A stretch of 64,000 nt of DNA from Phycisphaerales bacterium (GTDB lineage: Bacteria > Planctomycetota > Phycisphaerae > Phycisphaerales > UBA1924): positions 1 through 64,000 of the forward strand of contig JAJDDF010000016.1 in NCBI GenBank assembly GCA_029260455.1, given 5' to 3'. Made by a program: the position numbers and the translations under genes. Under the pieces are notes generated by a model, which saw nothing but the letters and a program-made list of their open reading frames with translations, searched no databases and was not told where the DNA came from. Below are positions 44,694-52,888 of this stretch, piece after piece (position 1 is the stretch's first letter; every line of letters starts with the position of its first letter).

Positions 44694-45428
44694 TCAGTTT
44701 ACAAATACATGTTCTCGATGATATGCCAGATATTCTTCTTTGGGCACAAATCGCTCTGGCACCGAGATGTTTCTTCCGGCAAATTTTGCGAAGAAGTATT
44801 CATAGACAAGCTCAGAATTGTTGACGCGCAGCTGATCTGAAAACAATACGCAGTGCTTTTCATCAAGAGTCATCAGCCCCCGGTCGAATGCTGCATCGTG
44901 CAAAGAATTCAATGCCAGACCATTGGAAGGGTCCAGCCGGCTACTCGCGTCGATAGCCCACGGCACAATATGGCTTGCGCGTACGAGTTCTGACGATGCA
45001 ATCCCTGTTACACAGCATTTGTGCGCATAGGCGGCGAGAACACTTCGGCGAAAGAACGATTGTCCGCGACGAGTCCGAACCATCGCCTCCGCATCTGTTT
45101 GAGTGGGTTCTTCGCTAACTGCATCAAGTGTTTCGTTTCCGATATACGCCAACGCTTCCCACTTGCCGTAAAACTCTTCCCATACTTGGCGATCAAGTGC
45201 TGAAACGTGGCCCATCCCTGCAATACCGCGTTTTTTATGCTCTGGATCGAGGCTCGCAAAGTTGACAAGTTTGAGCGCGATAGAGGCAGGCGTACGACCG
45301 AGTCGTGTCGCTAGTTGCTGAATGTCCGAATTTTTCGAATGCATTTTCCCAAACGGCAACTGACAATACAGCGTTAGAGCGATGACGCATTCATCTTGTG
45401 ACCACGGGTGTCCTGATCGATGTGCCAT
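44694..45428 (-). CDS. HNH endonuclease
   Basis: 244 residues. N-terminal DNA-binding-like region (WSQDECVIALTLYCQLPFGKMHSKNSDIQQLATRLGRTPASIALKLVNFASLD) typical of putative restriction endonucleases of the HNH type, then the HNH core AYAHKCCVTGIASSELVRASHIVPWAID...DPSNGLALNSLHDAAFD. All expected metal-site histidines and Asn/Asp are there. Appears intact. It lies between the truncated methyltransferase and the 76-residue gene. No intact protecting methyltransferase is nearby. An inverted repeat sits just upstream. Confidence 0.85.
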   Translation of the reverse strand: MAHRSGHPWSQDECVIALTLYCQLPFGKMHSKNSDIQQLATRLGRTPASIALKLVNFASLDPEHKKRGIAGMGHVSALDRQVWEEFYGKWEALAYIGNETLDAVSEEPTQTDAEAMVRTRRGQSFFRRSVLAAYAHKCCVTGIASSELVRASHIVPWAIDASSRLDPSNGLALNSLHDAAFDRGLMTLDEKHCVLFSDQLRVNNSELVYEYFFAKFAGRNISVPERFVPKEEYLAYHREHVFVN

Positions 45429-45431
45429 GGG

Positions 45432-45449
45432 TTATCAACTGTATGATAA
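45432..45449. promoter_or_regulatory. Inverted repeat upstream of the HNH gene
   Basis: TTATCA (45432-45437), six-base spacer, TGATAA (45444-45449), ending 4 bases before the HNH start and overlapping the 3' end of the methyltransferase remnant region. It contains a TATCAA half-site also found in the repeat at 45988-46006. Candidate operator. Confidence 0.45.
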
Positions 45450-45450
45450 A

Positions 45451-45969
45451 CTACGCTGCTCGATGAGCTCGTTGAAAAAACAACGTCCCCTGCGTCACGT
45501 CCTTGAATCCGTGCGCCCTGCCGAGGCTCTTTTTCTTTGACACGCCGGCGATTGAAAATGGTTGACAGGGGAAACCGGCAGCAAGGATGTCGTGATCGGG
45601 AATGTCTGCGGGCTTGATCTTGCGGATGTCCCCTTCGGGCACTTCGCCATTCCATGCCTTGTAGGTTTTCTGGGCGTACTTATCCCATTCACACCCGAAG
45701 ATGCAGCGTCCGCCGACGCGATCCAAGCCGATGCGGAGTCCGCCGATACCGGCAAACAGGTCTATGAAATTGAACGGCAGACCGGGGGCGGCAAGGGCAC
45801 TCGTGCGCTCGATACCCTCGAAAAGCGGCAACTCATCCTCATCGCCCTGCCATGCATCGCTCAAAAGCGACAGCACAAACTCCTTCTTGCTCGTGCGCAG
45901 GCTGTAGCTCTGCTCGTCAATCCATTCGTGAATCTCGTCGGGAATGTCTCTGATGAGCAGTTGGGGCAT
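45451..45969 (-). pseudogene. DNA (cytosine-5) methyltransferase, truncated, with ribbon-helix-helix N terminus
   Basis: 172 residues from ATG 45969 (AGAGG upstream). Residues 1-41 look like a ribbon-helix-helix DNA-binding domain ([17 protein letters not shown]...[14 protein letters not shown]). Residues 66 onward begin a C5 methyltransferase: motif [18 protein letters not shown], then [17 protein letters not shown] with catalytic C135, and [17 protein letters not shown] as in the Dcm/M.EcoRII branch. After TLFF the family match stops and the frame ends 7 codons later. The target-recognition region and motifs VI-X are missing, so it cannot methylate, but the RHH part is complete and might still bind DNA. 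Confidence 0.85.
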
Positions 45970-45987
45970 CGGTACCTCTGGGTTATA

Positions 45988-46006
45988 TTGATATCGATGC
46001 TATCAA
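45988..46006. promoter_or_regulatory. Inverted repeat upstream of the RHH-methyltransferase remnant
   Basis: TTGATATCGATGCTATCAA: arms TTGATA and TATCAA with a seven-base spacer, 19 bases upstream of the start codon at 45969. Ribbon-helix-helix repressors often bind such operators in their own promoters. The TATCAA half-site recurs at 45433-45438. Confidence 0.55.
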
Positions 46007-46314
46007 CTCTTCCGTGCATCCATATCGACGAACAGAATTTCGAATTCGGGGGAGGGCACACCTGAACGATACCCTAACAAATACCAAATATCAACCCGTT
46101 GCGGTTGCCAGTATTTGCGCGATGTTTGGCGACTTCTGACACGCACCATGTTTCAAAGATCAAACTGCACAACGGGTGATTGCGCAGGTTGCCGCTCTGA
46201 CGAGACCCGGTGAGGGTCACCGCGGGAATCACCTTCGCGGCAGCCGACCATCCAAGGGCAAGGTATCCGTCACTGCAGTCAAACCCCATCCCCCCGCCGA
46301 TAGACCAGAGACCC
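46007..46314. other. Intergenic region upstream of ftsW, no gene supported
   Basis: About 300 bases between the island and ftsW. AT-rich near the island and GC-rich near ftsW, so the edge of the acquired segment probably falls near 46070-46150. No tRNA, direct repeat or integrase was seen. Open frames here lack ribosome-binding sites. Confidence 0.4.
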
Positions 46315-47517
46315 ATGATCCGCGCAGGCGATGTCATTGTGTTGTCTGTTCTCGCCCTGCTGAGCATCGGGGTGATCATGGTCAATTCCGCGGGCATGAC
46401 CGTCGATGCCCAGACCGGAGTCACGTTCCAGTCAATCGTATTGTCCAAAGCCTCTGCCCTTGCAGCAGCAGCGATGATCGCGCTTCTGATCGCGCGCCTG
46501 CTGCCCATCCGGTCGTGGGCGGCGCGGCCGAGACTTTCGCGGTGTATCCCCCTGCTTCTCCCGGTGATGATCGGTGCGCTGGCGCTTGTGTATATCCCGG
46601 GGGTGTCGGGCAGCGCGAAGGGCGCCACGCGCTGGCTCAACTTGCCCGGCGGCATAACTATGCAACCATCGGAGATTGCCAAATGGAGCATGCCGGTGTT
46701 GCTCGCGTGGTACGCCACGGTGCGCGGCGGTGTGCTCAATCGTTTTGGCGTTGGGTTCATGCCAGCAGTTGCGGTGCTTGGGTTTATCGCTGCGGTTGTG
46801 GTTCTTGAAGACCTTGGCACAGGCGTACTGATTCTGACCGTCGGCGCACTCGTGCTCATCGCAGGCGGAGCGCGCATTCTTCACTTTGCATTTCTTGCAC
46901 CGGCGGCGATTGGGCTGCTTGTCATCGCAATTCTCGCAGAGCCTTACCGCGTGCAACGACTCATCACCTTTCTTGATCCCTATGCAGAAGCGCGAGGCAG
47001 CGGATATCAGATTATTCAATCACTGGCGGCGATCGCGGGCGGCGGCGGGTTCGGGCGCGGCCTCGGCTTCGGCGTGCAGAAGTTTGGCTACCTGCCCGAG
47101 GACCGAACCGATTTTCTCTTTGCGGTATTGAGTGAAGAACTGGGCGTGATGGGCGCTGCGCTGGTGCTTATGCTCTACGCAGTGATGCTTCTTGCAGGAT
47201 GGACCATTGTGAAACAGGAACAGCGCCTGCTGCTCAAACTGTCGGCCCTTGGTATCGTCGCCACCGTGGGCATTCAGGCACTGATGAATCTTGCGGTCGT
47301 GACGGGTCTTGCGCCCACGAAGGGCATTGCGCTGCCTCTGCTTTCTGCCGGGGGCACGGGGTGGATACTCACCGCTGCTTCACTCGGCGTGCTTGCTTCA
47401 CTTGATCGATCGCGGCCCGAAGACGTGCCGGTCGAAATTGAAACAATTCCGGAAGGTGCCACGCTTTTCAGCGCAATCGAAGCCAAGCCAGCCGTCGCAG
47501 CCCCGGTTGTCTCATGA
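46315..47517 (+). CDS. ftsW: SEDS-family peptidoglycan glycosyltransferase FtsW
   Basis: 400 residues from ATG 46315; a longer frame to 46210 adds non-homologous sequence. About ten membrane segments. SEDS marks: GATRWLNLPGGITMQPSEIAKWSMPVLLAWY, LEDLGTGVLILTVG, YQIIQSLAAIAGGGGFGRGLGFGVQKFGYLPEDRTDFLFAVLSEELG, PTKGIALPLLSAGGTGWI. The LPE-type D/E region and loop 4 are as in FtsW. Polymerises septal peptidoglycan with a partner PBP. murG overlaps its end by four bases (ATGA). Confidence 0.93.
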   Translation: MIRAGDVIVLSVLALLSIGVIMVNSAGMTVDAQTGVTFQSIVLSKASALAAAAMIALLIARLLPIRSWAARPRLSRCIPLLLPVMIGALALVYIPGVSGSAKGATRWLNLPGGITMQPSEIAKWSMPVLLAWYATVRGGVLNRFGVGFMPAVAVLGFIAAVVVLEDLGTGVLILTVGALVLIAGGARILHFAFLAPAAIGLLVIAILAEPYRVQRLITFLDPYAEARGSGYQIIQSLAAIAGGGGFGRGLGFGVQKFGYLPEDRTDFLFAVLSEELGVMGAALVLMLYAVMLLAGWTIVKQEQRLLLKLSALGIVATVGIQALMNLAVVTGLAPTKGIALPLLSAGGTGWILTAASLGVLASLDRSRPEDVPVEIETIPEGATLFSAIEAKPAVAAPVVS

Positions 47518-48653
47518 ACATTCTCCTCGCAGGTGGCGGCACCGGCGGACATATTTTCCCACTGCTCGCCGTTGCAGAATCAATTCGTGAGCAACAGGCA
47601 GAATCGTCGTGCCGGTTTGTGTGTTCGACGCGCCCCCTTGACGCTGAGATTCTTACTCGCGAGGGCGAAGCCTTTGATGCGATTCCTGCGCGCCCATTTG
47701 GACTTCGACCCAGAACGCTCGTGCGATTTATTCTCGGCTGGGGCGGTGCCATGCGCTCAGCGCGGTCAATCATTTGTGCGCACTCGCCGAGAGTCATCAT
47801 CACATCGGGCGGGTTTGTCTCAGCGCCTGTTGTGCAGGCAGCGCGCCGGGAGCACGTGCCGATCGTCGCAGTGAATCTTGATGCGGTGGCGGGCAAGGCG
47901 AATCGCTGGATTGCGCGCCATGCGGATGTGTGTGTGTCGACGACAGTTGCAGAATGGGATAAAGTGCCCGCGCACTGGCAGCGCATTGCCCCGATCGTGC
48001 GGCGCTCCATGCGCACCTCCTGCGACCCCAAAGAAGCCCGGCGCGCCCTCGGCCTTGACCCGGAGATGAAGACCCTGCTCGTGACAGGGGGCAGCCAGGG
48101 AGCACAGAGCCTCAATGGCGAAATTGCCTGGATGGTCCGCCATCATCCGGAATACTTTGCCGGGTGGCAGGTGCTTCACCAGTGCGGCGGCGACGCTGAA
48201 CAAACCAAAATGCTCCGCGCCGTGTATGAACGGGCCGAGGTGCCCGCCGTGATCGTGCCATTCATCGACGACATGGCCAATGCCTGGGCAGCAGCAGACC
48301 TTGCGGTCTCACGGGCTGGCGCGGGGGCCGTGGCGGAAGTGCGGGCGAGCTGCACGCCCACGATGTTCATGCCTTATCCCTTTCATCGAGACGGACATCA
48401 GCGGCAGAACTGTGCGTATCTCTGCAACTGGGAGGATGCCGCGGTGGATTGCGTCGAAGGCGGTGAAGTGACTTGGTCGCTCAAAAGCATCGAGGCCGAG
48501 CAGGCGTTCATGGATATTGAGGACGACTTCGAGCCATTGCTCACAAGCGACGGAGATCGCCAATCTATGCGTGATAACCTGAAAAAACTCGGCCCGGTGG
48601 ACGGCGCCGACGCCGTGGCCCGCATTGCACTGGAACGCGCTCGTAAAGAGTGA
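47514..48653 (+). CDS. murG: UDP-N-acetylglucosamine-undecaprenyl-pyrophosphoryl-MurNAc-pentapeptide transferase MurG
   Basis: 379 residues. Adds GlcNAc to lipid I to make lipid II on the inner membrane face. Seen: LLAGGGTGGHIFP, GGFVSAPVVQAA, TGGSQGAQSLN and SRAGAGAVAEV, PYPFHRDGHQRQNC. The usual HEQN segment is divergent (VNLDAVAGKANRW). GT28 family, full length. Upstream overlap with ftsW and downstream GTGA overlap with the next gene suggest a coupled operon. Confidence 0.93.
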   Translation: MNILLAGGGTGGHIFPLLAVAESIREQQAESSCRFVCSTRPLDAEILTREGEAFDAIPARPFGLRPRTLVRFILGWGGAMRSARSIICAHSPRVIITSGGFVSAPVVQAARREHVPIVAVNLDAVAGKANRWIARHADVCVSTTVAEWDKVPAHWQRIAPIVRRSMRTSCDPKEARRALGLDPEMKTLLVTGGSQGAQSLNGEIAWMVRHHPEYFAGWQVLHQCGGDAEQTKMLRAVYERAEVPAVIVPFIDDMANAWAAADLAVSRAGAGAVAEVRASCTPTMFMPYPFHRDGHQRQNCAYLCNWEDAAVDCVEGGEVTWSLKSIEAEQAFMDIEDDFEPLLTSDGDRQSMRDNLKKLGPVDGADAVARIALERARKE

Positions 48654-49279
48654 CAATCACGGGTCGATCTGTGCGCCAGCGCGTGTACACTTGGGCTATG
48701 GAGCGAGAGCAGGTGCCCAAATCGAGATCGCTGCGCTGTGTGGTTCTCGGGCCTCCGGGCGAAGAGACCCCTGAGGCGTTGCGTGATGCCATGGCCAGGC
48801 GCGGGCTGCGCCTTGAGCCCTGCCTAGGCGCACACGCTGCGATGGCACGGCTTGTGAAACCTTCCGGTGAAACGGAAGCTGCGCCGCGCGCCATGATCAT
48901 CATCGAGCCCAAGCGCGTGCCCTTTGGTGTGTCACTGGTTGCCGCCGCGGCTACCTATGCGCCCAACGTGACGGTGTGGCGCTTTGTCTCAAGTGCAACG
49001 CCGCGGCTTGCGCGCATGGATGAGCCGATGCACGAAGAGCATCACGTTGAAGCGCCGCCAGCAAAACGTGTCACACCCCCCGATGCGATGCCAGCCTTAC
49101 GACTGGTGGGCAAACCGATCGCGCCGCGTGCGCCAATTGGCGGCGACATTCTTGATGGTGCGCCTGATGATGATGATGATGCACCCTCGCCCGCGAGTCT
49201 GTTGACAGAAGCCGAATTGGAGTTGCTGCTTGCAGTTGATCAAGAGGCAGCGGATATGGAAGGCGGATGTGCGCCATGA
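48650..49279 (+). CDS. Hypothetical receiver-like protein in the murG operon
   Basis: 209 residues from GTG 48650 (overlapping the murG stop as GTGA); ATG 48698 is an alternative start. Residues about 28-120 have a Rossmann/receiver-like alternation of strands and helices (RCVVLGPPGEETPEALRDAMARRGLRLE, MIIIEPKRVPFGVSLVAAAATYAPNVTVWRF) but no phospho-acceptor motif. The rest is Pro/Asp-rich with a DDDDD run and a helical end. Unknown function. Its stop overlaps the diguanylate cyclase start. Confidence 0.6.
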   Translation: MTITGRSVRQRVYTWAMEREQVPKSRSLRCVVLGPPGEETPEALRDAMARRGLRLEPCLGAHAAMARLVKPSGETEAAPRAMIIIEPKRVPFGVSLVAAAATYAPNVTVWRFVSSATPRLARMDEPMHEEHHVEAPPAKRVTPPDAMPALRLVGKPIAPRAPIGGDILDGAPDDDDDAPSPASLLTEAELELLLAVDQEAADMEGGCAP

Positions 49280-50655
49280 CCCGTGTGCCGCATCATGTTG
49301 ATGACTCTAGCAATGCTTCCAACGGGGATTCCAGCGGGTGGCGAATCGTTCTTGTAGGACAAAGTGGGCTCGATCGCCCATTGCGCCGTGAAGCCGATGT
49401 TGAACTGATCCGCGTGCGCAATGGCATCGAAGCCATTGGGGAACTCGCCCAGCCCATTGATGCACATTCGCCGAAGCGTGCAGCCATATTGATCACCCCA
49501 AGCGCTGTGGATGCAGAAGAGCTGACAGACCTTGCTGCGGGGTTGCGCCAGATCGATCCGCTGGTGCGCGTCCTTGGCATTGGCGCTGCAGATGGCGCGT
49601 GGCATCGAAGCGCCATTGGAACTGGAGCGATTGATGGCACGGTCAGCGCCGATGCAGATGCGCCAGAAGTGCGTGAAGCACTTCATGCAGCACGGCCGCA
49701 CCCAGTGATGGATCCACCTGCACCGGATATCGCCCCACTGCCGACCATTGCGGAACCGATTGAAGCAATCCATATCCAGTCGTCAGACACACAATCCCCA
49801 GCCGGAGATCATGACCAGCGCATCCTGAGCGCGATGCTTCGTGGAGGGCCAGCGGGGCCAGTGTGCCTTGCGCTGTTGCGCGAGCGTTTTGGCGCGGGAA
49901 CGTTCACGTGGCTTGCGCATGGCACCGAAGCTGCACCGAGTGCAGACACACGTCTTGTGCCCGTGCAATATCACGATGCGCAACTTGGCATGCTTGCTGT
50001 GTCAGAGCATATTGCTGATGACACCGTGACAAAAACTGCGGCATGGCTTGCGCACTGGCTTGCCCTTGATGAACAACAACGGCAACTGCGTGAGGCCGCA
50101 TTCATTGATCCATTGACCAAGACATGGAACCGCCGATTCTTCGAGCAACACCTCGATAGTGTGCTCACCAGAGCTGCGACGGCGCGGCAGCATGTCACCA
50201 TTCTTTTACTCGATGTTCACGACCTGAAACACTTCAACGACGCACACGGGTACGCAGCGGGTGATGCGGTGCTCATCGAAACTACGCGGCTGCTGAAATC
50301 GTGCGTGCGGACCAACGATCGCGTGTGCCGGGTGGGCGGCGATGAGTTCGTGGTCGTGTTCTGGGATCCCACAGGACCGCGTTCGCCGGGAAGCAAGACC
50401 CCGAGATCGGTCACAGAGCTCGCCCAGCGTTTTCAGGAGAAGCTTGCGACCACGGAATTTCCCTCCCTGAGCGATGGTGCCCCGGGTCAGCTTGCCGTCG
50501 CAGGTGGCATGGCGACCTTCCCCTGGGATGGCCACAACCGGGAAAACCTGATGAAACAGGCGGATCAGTTGCTCCGCGAAAGTAAGAAATCGGGCACCAA
50601 TGCTATCCTCATTGGGGGCAGCGATGGCGGATCTATCTCTGCAGACGGGTTCTGA
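49276..50655 (+). CDS. Diguanylate cyclase (GGDEF domain) with N-terminal receiver-like domain
   Basis: 459 residues from ATG 49276 (overlapping the previous stop). Residues 1-130 resemble a degenerate receiver (WRIVLVGQSGLDRPLRRE...), residues about 185-280 a GAF-like sensor, and residues about 285-445 the GGDEF domain: AFIDPLTKTWNRRFFEQHL, DVHDLKHFNDAHGYAAGD, VGGDEFVVVF. The inhibitory RxxD site (RTND) is five residues before GGDEF, as usual. Makes c-di-GMP; likely active. No transmembrane helix. Coupled with murG and ftsW by overlapping genes. Confidence 0.9.
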   Translation: MTRVPHHVDDSSNASNGDSSGWRIVLVGQSGLDRPLRREADVELIRVRNGIEAIGELAQPIDAHSPKRAAILITPSAVDAEELTDLAAGLRQIDPLVRVLGIGAADGAWHRSAIGTGAIDGTVSADADAPEVREALHAARPHPVMDPPAPDIAPLPTIAEPIEAIHIQSSDTQSPAGDHDQRILSAMLRGGPAGPVCLALLRERFGAGTFTWLAHGTEAAPSADTRLVPVQYHDAQLGMLAVSEHIADDTVTKTAAWLAHWLALDEQQRQLREAAFIDPLTKTWNRRFFEQHLDSVLTRAATARQHVTILLLDVHDLKHFNDAHGYAAGDAVLIETTRLLKSCVRTNDRVCRVGGDEFVVVFWDPTGPRSPGSKTPRSVTELAQRFQEKLATTEFPSLSDGAPGQLAVAGGMATFPWDGHNRENLMKQADQLLRESKKSGTNAILIGGSDGGSISADGF

Positions 50656-50790
50656 TCGGGTATCATTCACGCATATCTGGAGAAGATTGGGAGTACCCAC
50701 TTGCCCAGAGCGTGGTTTTCCCGAAGATATGCCCCTGTAGGCCCGCCGTGGGCCCATGCCGCTTGCCTGACACCTGGAGGAGCTTTCGCT

Positions 50791-50964
50791 GTGGAAGAAT
50801 ATGAATCACTCAAGCAGATGATCGTGGAGATTCAAGAAGACATTCAAAAAGCTGAGGGCGGGAACAAAGCAGCGGGCACGCGCGTGCGCAAACAGATGCA
50901 GGACATCAAGAACACCGCCCAGTCCGTGCGCCAGAAGGTTTTGGAATTGCGCGACCCGGAATAA
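50791..50964 (+). CDS. Histone H1-like protein Hc1
   Basis: 57 residues from GTG 50791, which has a strong GGAGGAG site five bases before it; the longer frame to 50701 is not supported. Pattern EEYESLKQMIVEIQEDIQKAEGGNKAAGTRVRKQMQDIKNTAQSVRQKVLELR resembles the compact helical domain of chlamydial/planctomycete Hc1-like proteins, here without a long Lys-rich tail. Probably binds DNA and compacts the nucleoid. Single-gene unit. Confidence 0.85.
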   Translation: MEEYESLKQMIVEIQEDIQKAEGGNKAAGTRVRKQMQDIKNTAQSVRQKVLELRDPE

Positions 50965-51052
50965 TTCGGTTCGTATGTACTGGGCTAACTTTCGATCCCC
51001 CTGATGAGCCTTGGCGCATCATCAGTGAAGCGAAATGGAGCGCGCGCAGCGC

Positions 51053-51610
51053 ATGGCAAGTGAGTATCTGTTCGATCTCGATTCGATCGACTTGTCCGCC
51101 GAAATGATGGACCGGGAGGCGATTGCGCGCATCCTTCCACATCGCGGCGAGATTGCGATGCTTGATTCCGTCATCTGGCATGATGACCATCATGACTTTG
51201 GCCTCGGGGTGCACCATGTTCACGACGATGCATGGTGGTGTGAAGGTCACATCCCGGGGCGCCCTATCATGCCGGGCGTGTTGATGGTCGAAGTCGGTGC
51301 GCAGTTGTCATGTGTGCTGTTCTATAAACGAGGCAAACACGACTGGTTCGCCGGGTTTACACATATCGACAAAGTGCGATTCCGCGGTCAGGTTGTGCCG
51401 GGCGATGATTTGTACATCCTGTGCAAGGCGGTGCGATTCCAGCCGCGCCGATTCTCCACCGACATTCAGGGCATCGTCAACGGCAAGATCGTCTTTGATG
51501 GCAACGTCACCGGCATGGCATTTCCCAAGATGGGCTCTGCACGTACAGATGCCATCGAATATGCACGGGTCAATTCAATTGGCATCCGGGAAGCCCGAAC
51601 CGTCAAGTAG
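51053..51610 (+). CDS. FabZ/FabA-like 3-hydroxyacyl-ACP dehydratase
   Basis: 185 residues from ATG 51053; ATG 51035 adds six. Hotdog-fold dehydratase: ILPHRGEIAMLDSVIW, the active-site motif GHIPGRPIMPGVLMVEVGAQLS with the catalytic His and Glu, and FTHIDKVRFRGQVVPGDDLYI. The extra N-terminal part (EYLFDLDSIDLSAEMMDRE) and length match FabZ-like proteins of planctomycetes. Fatty-acid elongation or lipid A acyl synthesis is likely. lpxC, its common partner, is not adjacent. Confidence 0.88.
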   Translation: MASEYLFDLDSIDLSAEMMDREAIARILPHRGEIAMLDSVIWHDDHHDFGLGVHHVHDDAWWCEGHIPGRPIMPGVLMVEVGAQLSCVLFYKRGKHDWFAGFTHIDKVRFRGQVVPGDDLYILCKAVRFQPRRFSTDIQGIVNGKIVFDGNVTGMAFPKMGSARTDAIEYARVNSIGIREARTVK

Positions 51611-51690
51611 CATCCCGGTGCATTCAGATGAATGCATATCAATGAAATAGCCGTATGCAATGCGCGCAGCGCAAGGACGCGATTCGCCTG

Positions 51691-52713
51691 ATGCACCCCT
51701 ATCCACTCATCTTCGAGCCGATCCTGAAAGAAAAAATCTGGGGCGGGCAGCGCCTTGCCTCTCTTGGCAAGAATATGTGCGCCGAGGACGCCGATGACAA
51801 CGCATCGCCCCCTCGCATCGGTGAATCGTGGGAACTTGCGGACCTGGATGAAACAAGCATCGATGGCGGCGGCGGCGGTGCAGCGCGCTCGATGATCGCC
51901 AATGGGCCGATGCGCGGGGTGTCGCTCCGCGATGCCATCCTCGCGATGGGCCCTAATCTTATGGGTGCCGTGCAGACCACCCACATGGGCGGCTTCCCGC
52001 TGCTCGTCAAGTTTCTTGATGCCACTGAGAATCTGTCGGTGCAGGTGCATCCTTCGCCTGCCTATGCAAAGGCTCATCCGGAAGCTCATCTCAAAACCGA
52101 AAGCTGGTACATCGTCCGCGCCGAACCCGGAGCGGTGATCTACAAGGGCCTGCGCCAGGGCACGACACGCGAAGAACTGCAGAAGCGCGCCGCCGACGGC
52201 ACCGTCGCAGAAGCCATGCAGGCGCTGCCCGTGCAACGCGGCGATTTTCATCACCTGCCAAGCGGCATTGTGCACGCGCTGGGCGCGGGGGTGGTAGTCG
52301 CGGAAGTGCAGACCCCAAGTGACACGACGTTTCGGTTGTATGACTGGGGCCGCACCGGGCGAACAATGCACATTGAACAATCACTTGCGTGTATTGATTT
52401 CGCGCATACCGATGACCCGGCGCCGATTCGTGGTGATGGAAGCGCACGATGTCTCTTGAATGATGCCAGACACTTCGCGATCAAAGAGCTGCGCGGCCTG
52501 GGCGGCGAGGTGCGCGAGCATGACATCAGCGCCGACCTGCCCGTGGTTGTCATGTGCATCAAAGGCGAAGGTCGCATCGAAGCGACTGATGATTCATTTG
52601 AGCCCGTGCCGTTCACTGCGGGCACAACGATCCTTTCGCCTGCACGGCTTGATGCGGTGCGCATGGTGCTTGATCGCGATGCCGTATTGCTCGAGGTGGA
52701 CGTGCGGGGGTAG
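51691..52713 (+). CDS. manA: Mannose-6-phosphate isomerase, class I type
   Basis: 340 residues from ATG 51691. Zinc-dependent cupin isomerase linking fructose-6-P to mannose-6-P, hence GDP-mannose for surface polysaccharides. Seen: PLIFEPILKEKIWGGQRL at the start, VKFLDATENLSVQVHPS (metal Gln/His), WYIVRAEPGAVIYKGLR, and HHLPSGIVHALGAGVVVAEVQTPSDTTFRLYDWGR. A short hairpin AGGGAG/CTCCCT (52712-52728) follows the stop. Confidence 0.93.
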   Translation: MHPYPLIFEPILKEKIWGGQRLASLGKNMCAEDADDNASPPRIGESWELADLDETSIDGGGGGAARSMIANGPMRGVSLRDAILAMGPNLMGAVQTTHMGGFPLLVKFLDATENLSVQVHPSPAYAKAHPEAHLKTESWYIVRAEPGAVIYKGLRQGTTREELQKRAADGTVAEAMQALPVQRGDFHHLPSGIVHALGAGVVVAEVQTPSDTTFRLYDWGRTGRTMHIEQSLACIDFAHTDDPAPIRGDGSARCLLNDARHFAIKELRGLGGEVREHDISADLPVVVMCIKGEGRIEATDDSFEPVPFTAGTTILSPARLDAVRMVLDRDAVLLEVDVRG

Positions 52714-52803
52714 GGAGAACCTCTCCCTCGCACACACTGTGTGCTCATCGAGCCATTGCAATGGCTAGGCTGTCGTGCCCGCAGGCCTGAGACCAGTAGC
52801 ATC

Positions 52804-52837
52804 AAAAAAGCAGCGGATGCCGAAGCACCCGCCGCTG
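52804..52837 (-). terminator. Rho-independent terminator of the DUF11 lipoprotein gene
   Basis: On the minus strand a GC-rich stem CAGCGG...CCGCTG with inner TGC-TTCG-GCA is followed by TTTTTT (the A-run at 52804-52809 on plus). It starts about 50 bases after the lipoprotein stop. A textbook structure. Confidence 0.85.
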
Positions 52838-52888
52838 TTGATTACTCAACCAAGTTGTACGTCAACCGATGTTTCAGTCAGTGAAGGA

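Noticed and set aside
46210-46314. N-terminal extension of ftsW
   Set aside because: Residues are Pro-rich and non-homologous; family start coincides with ATG 46315.
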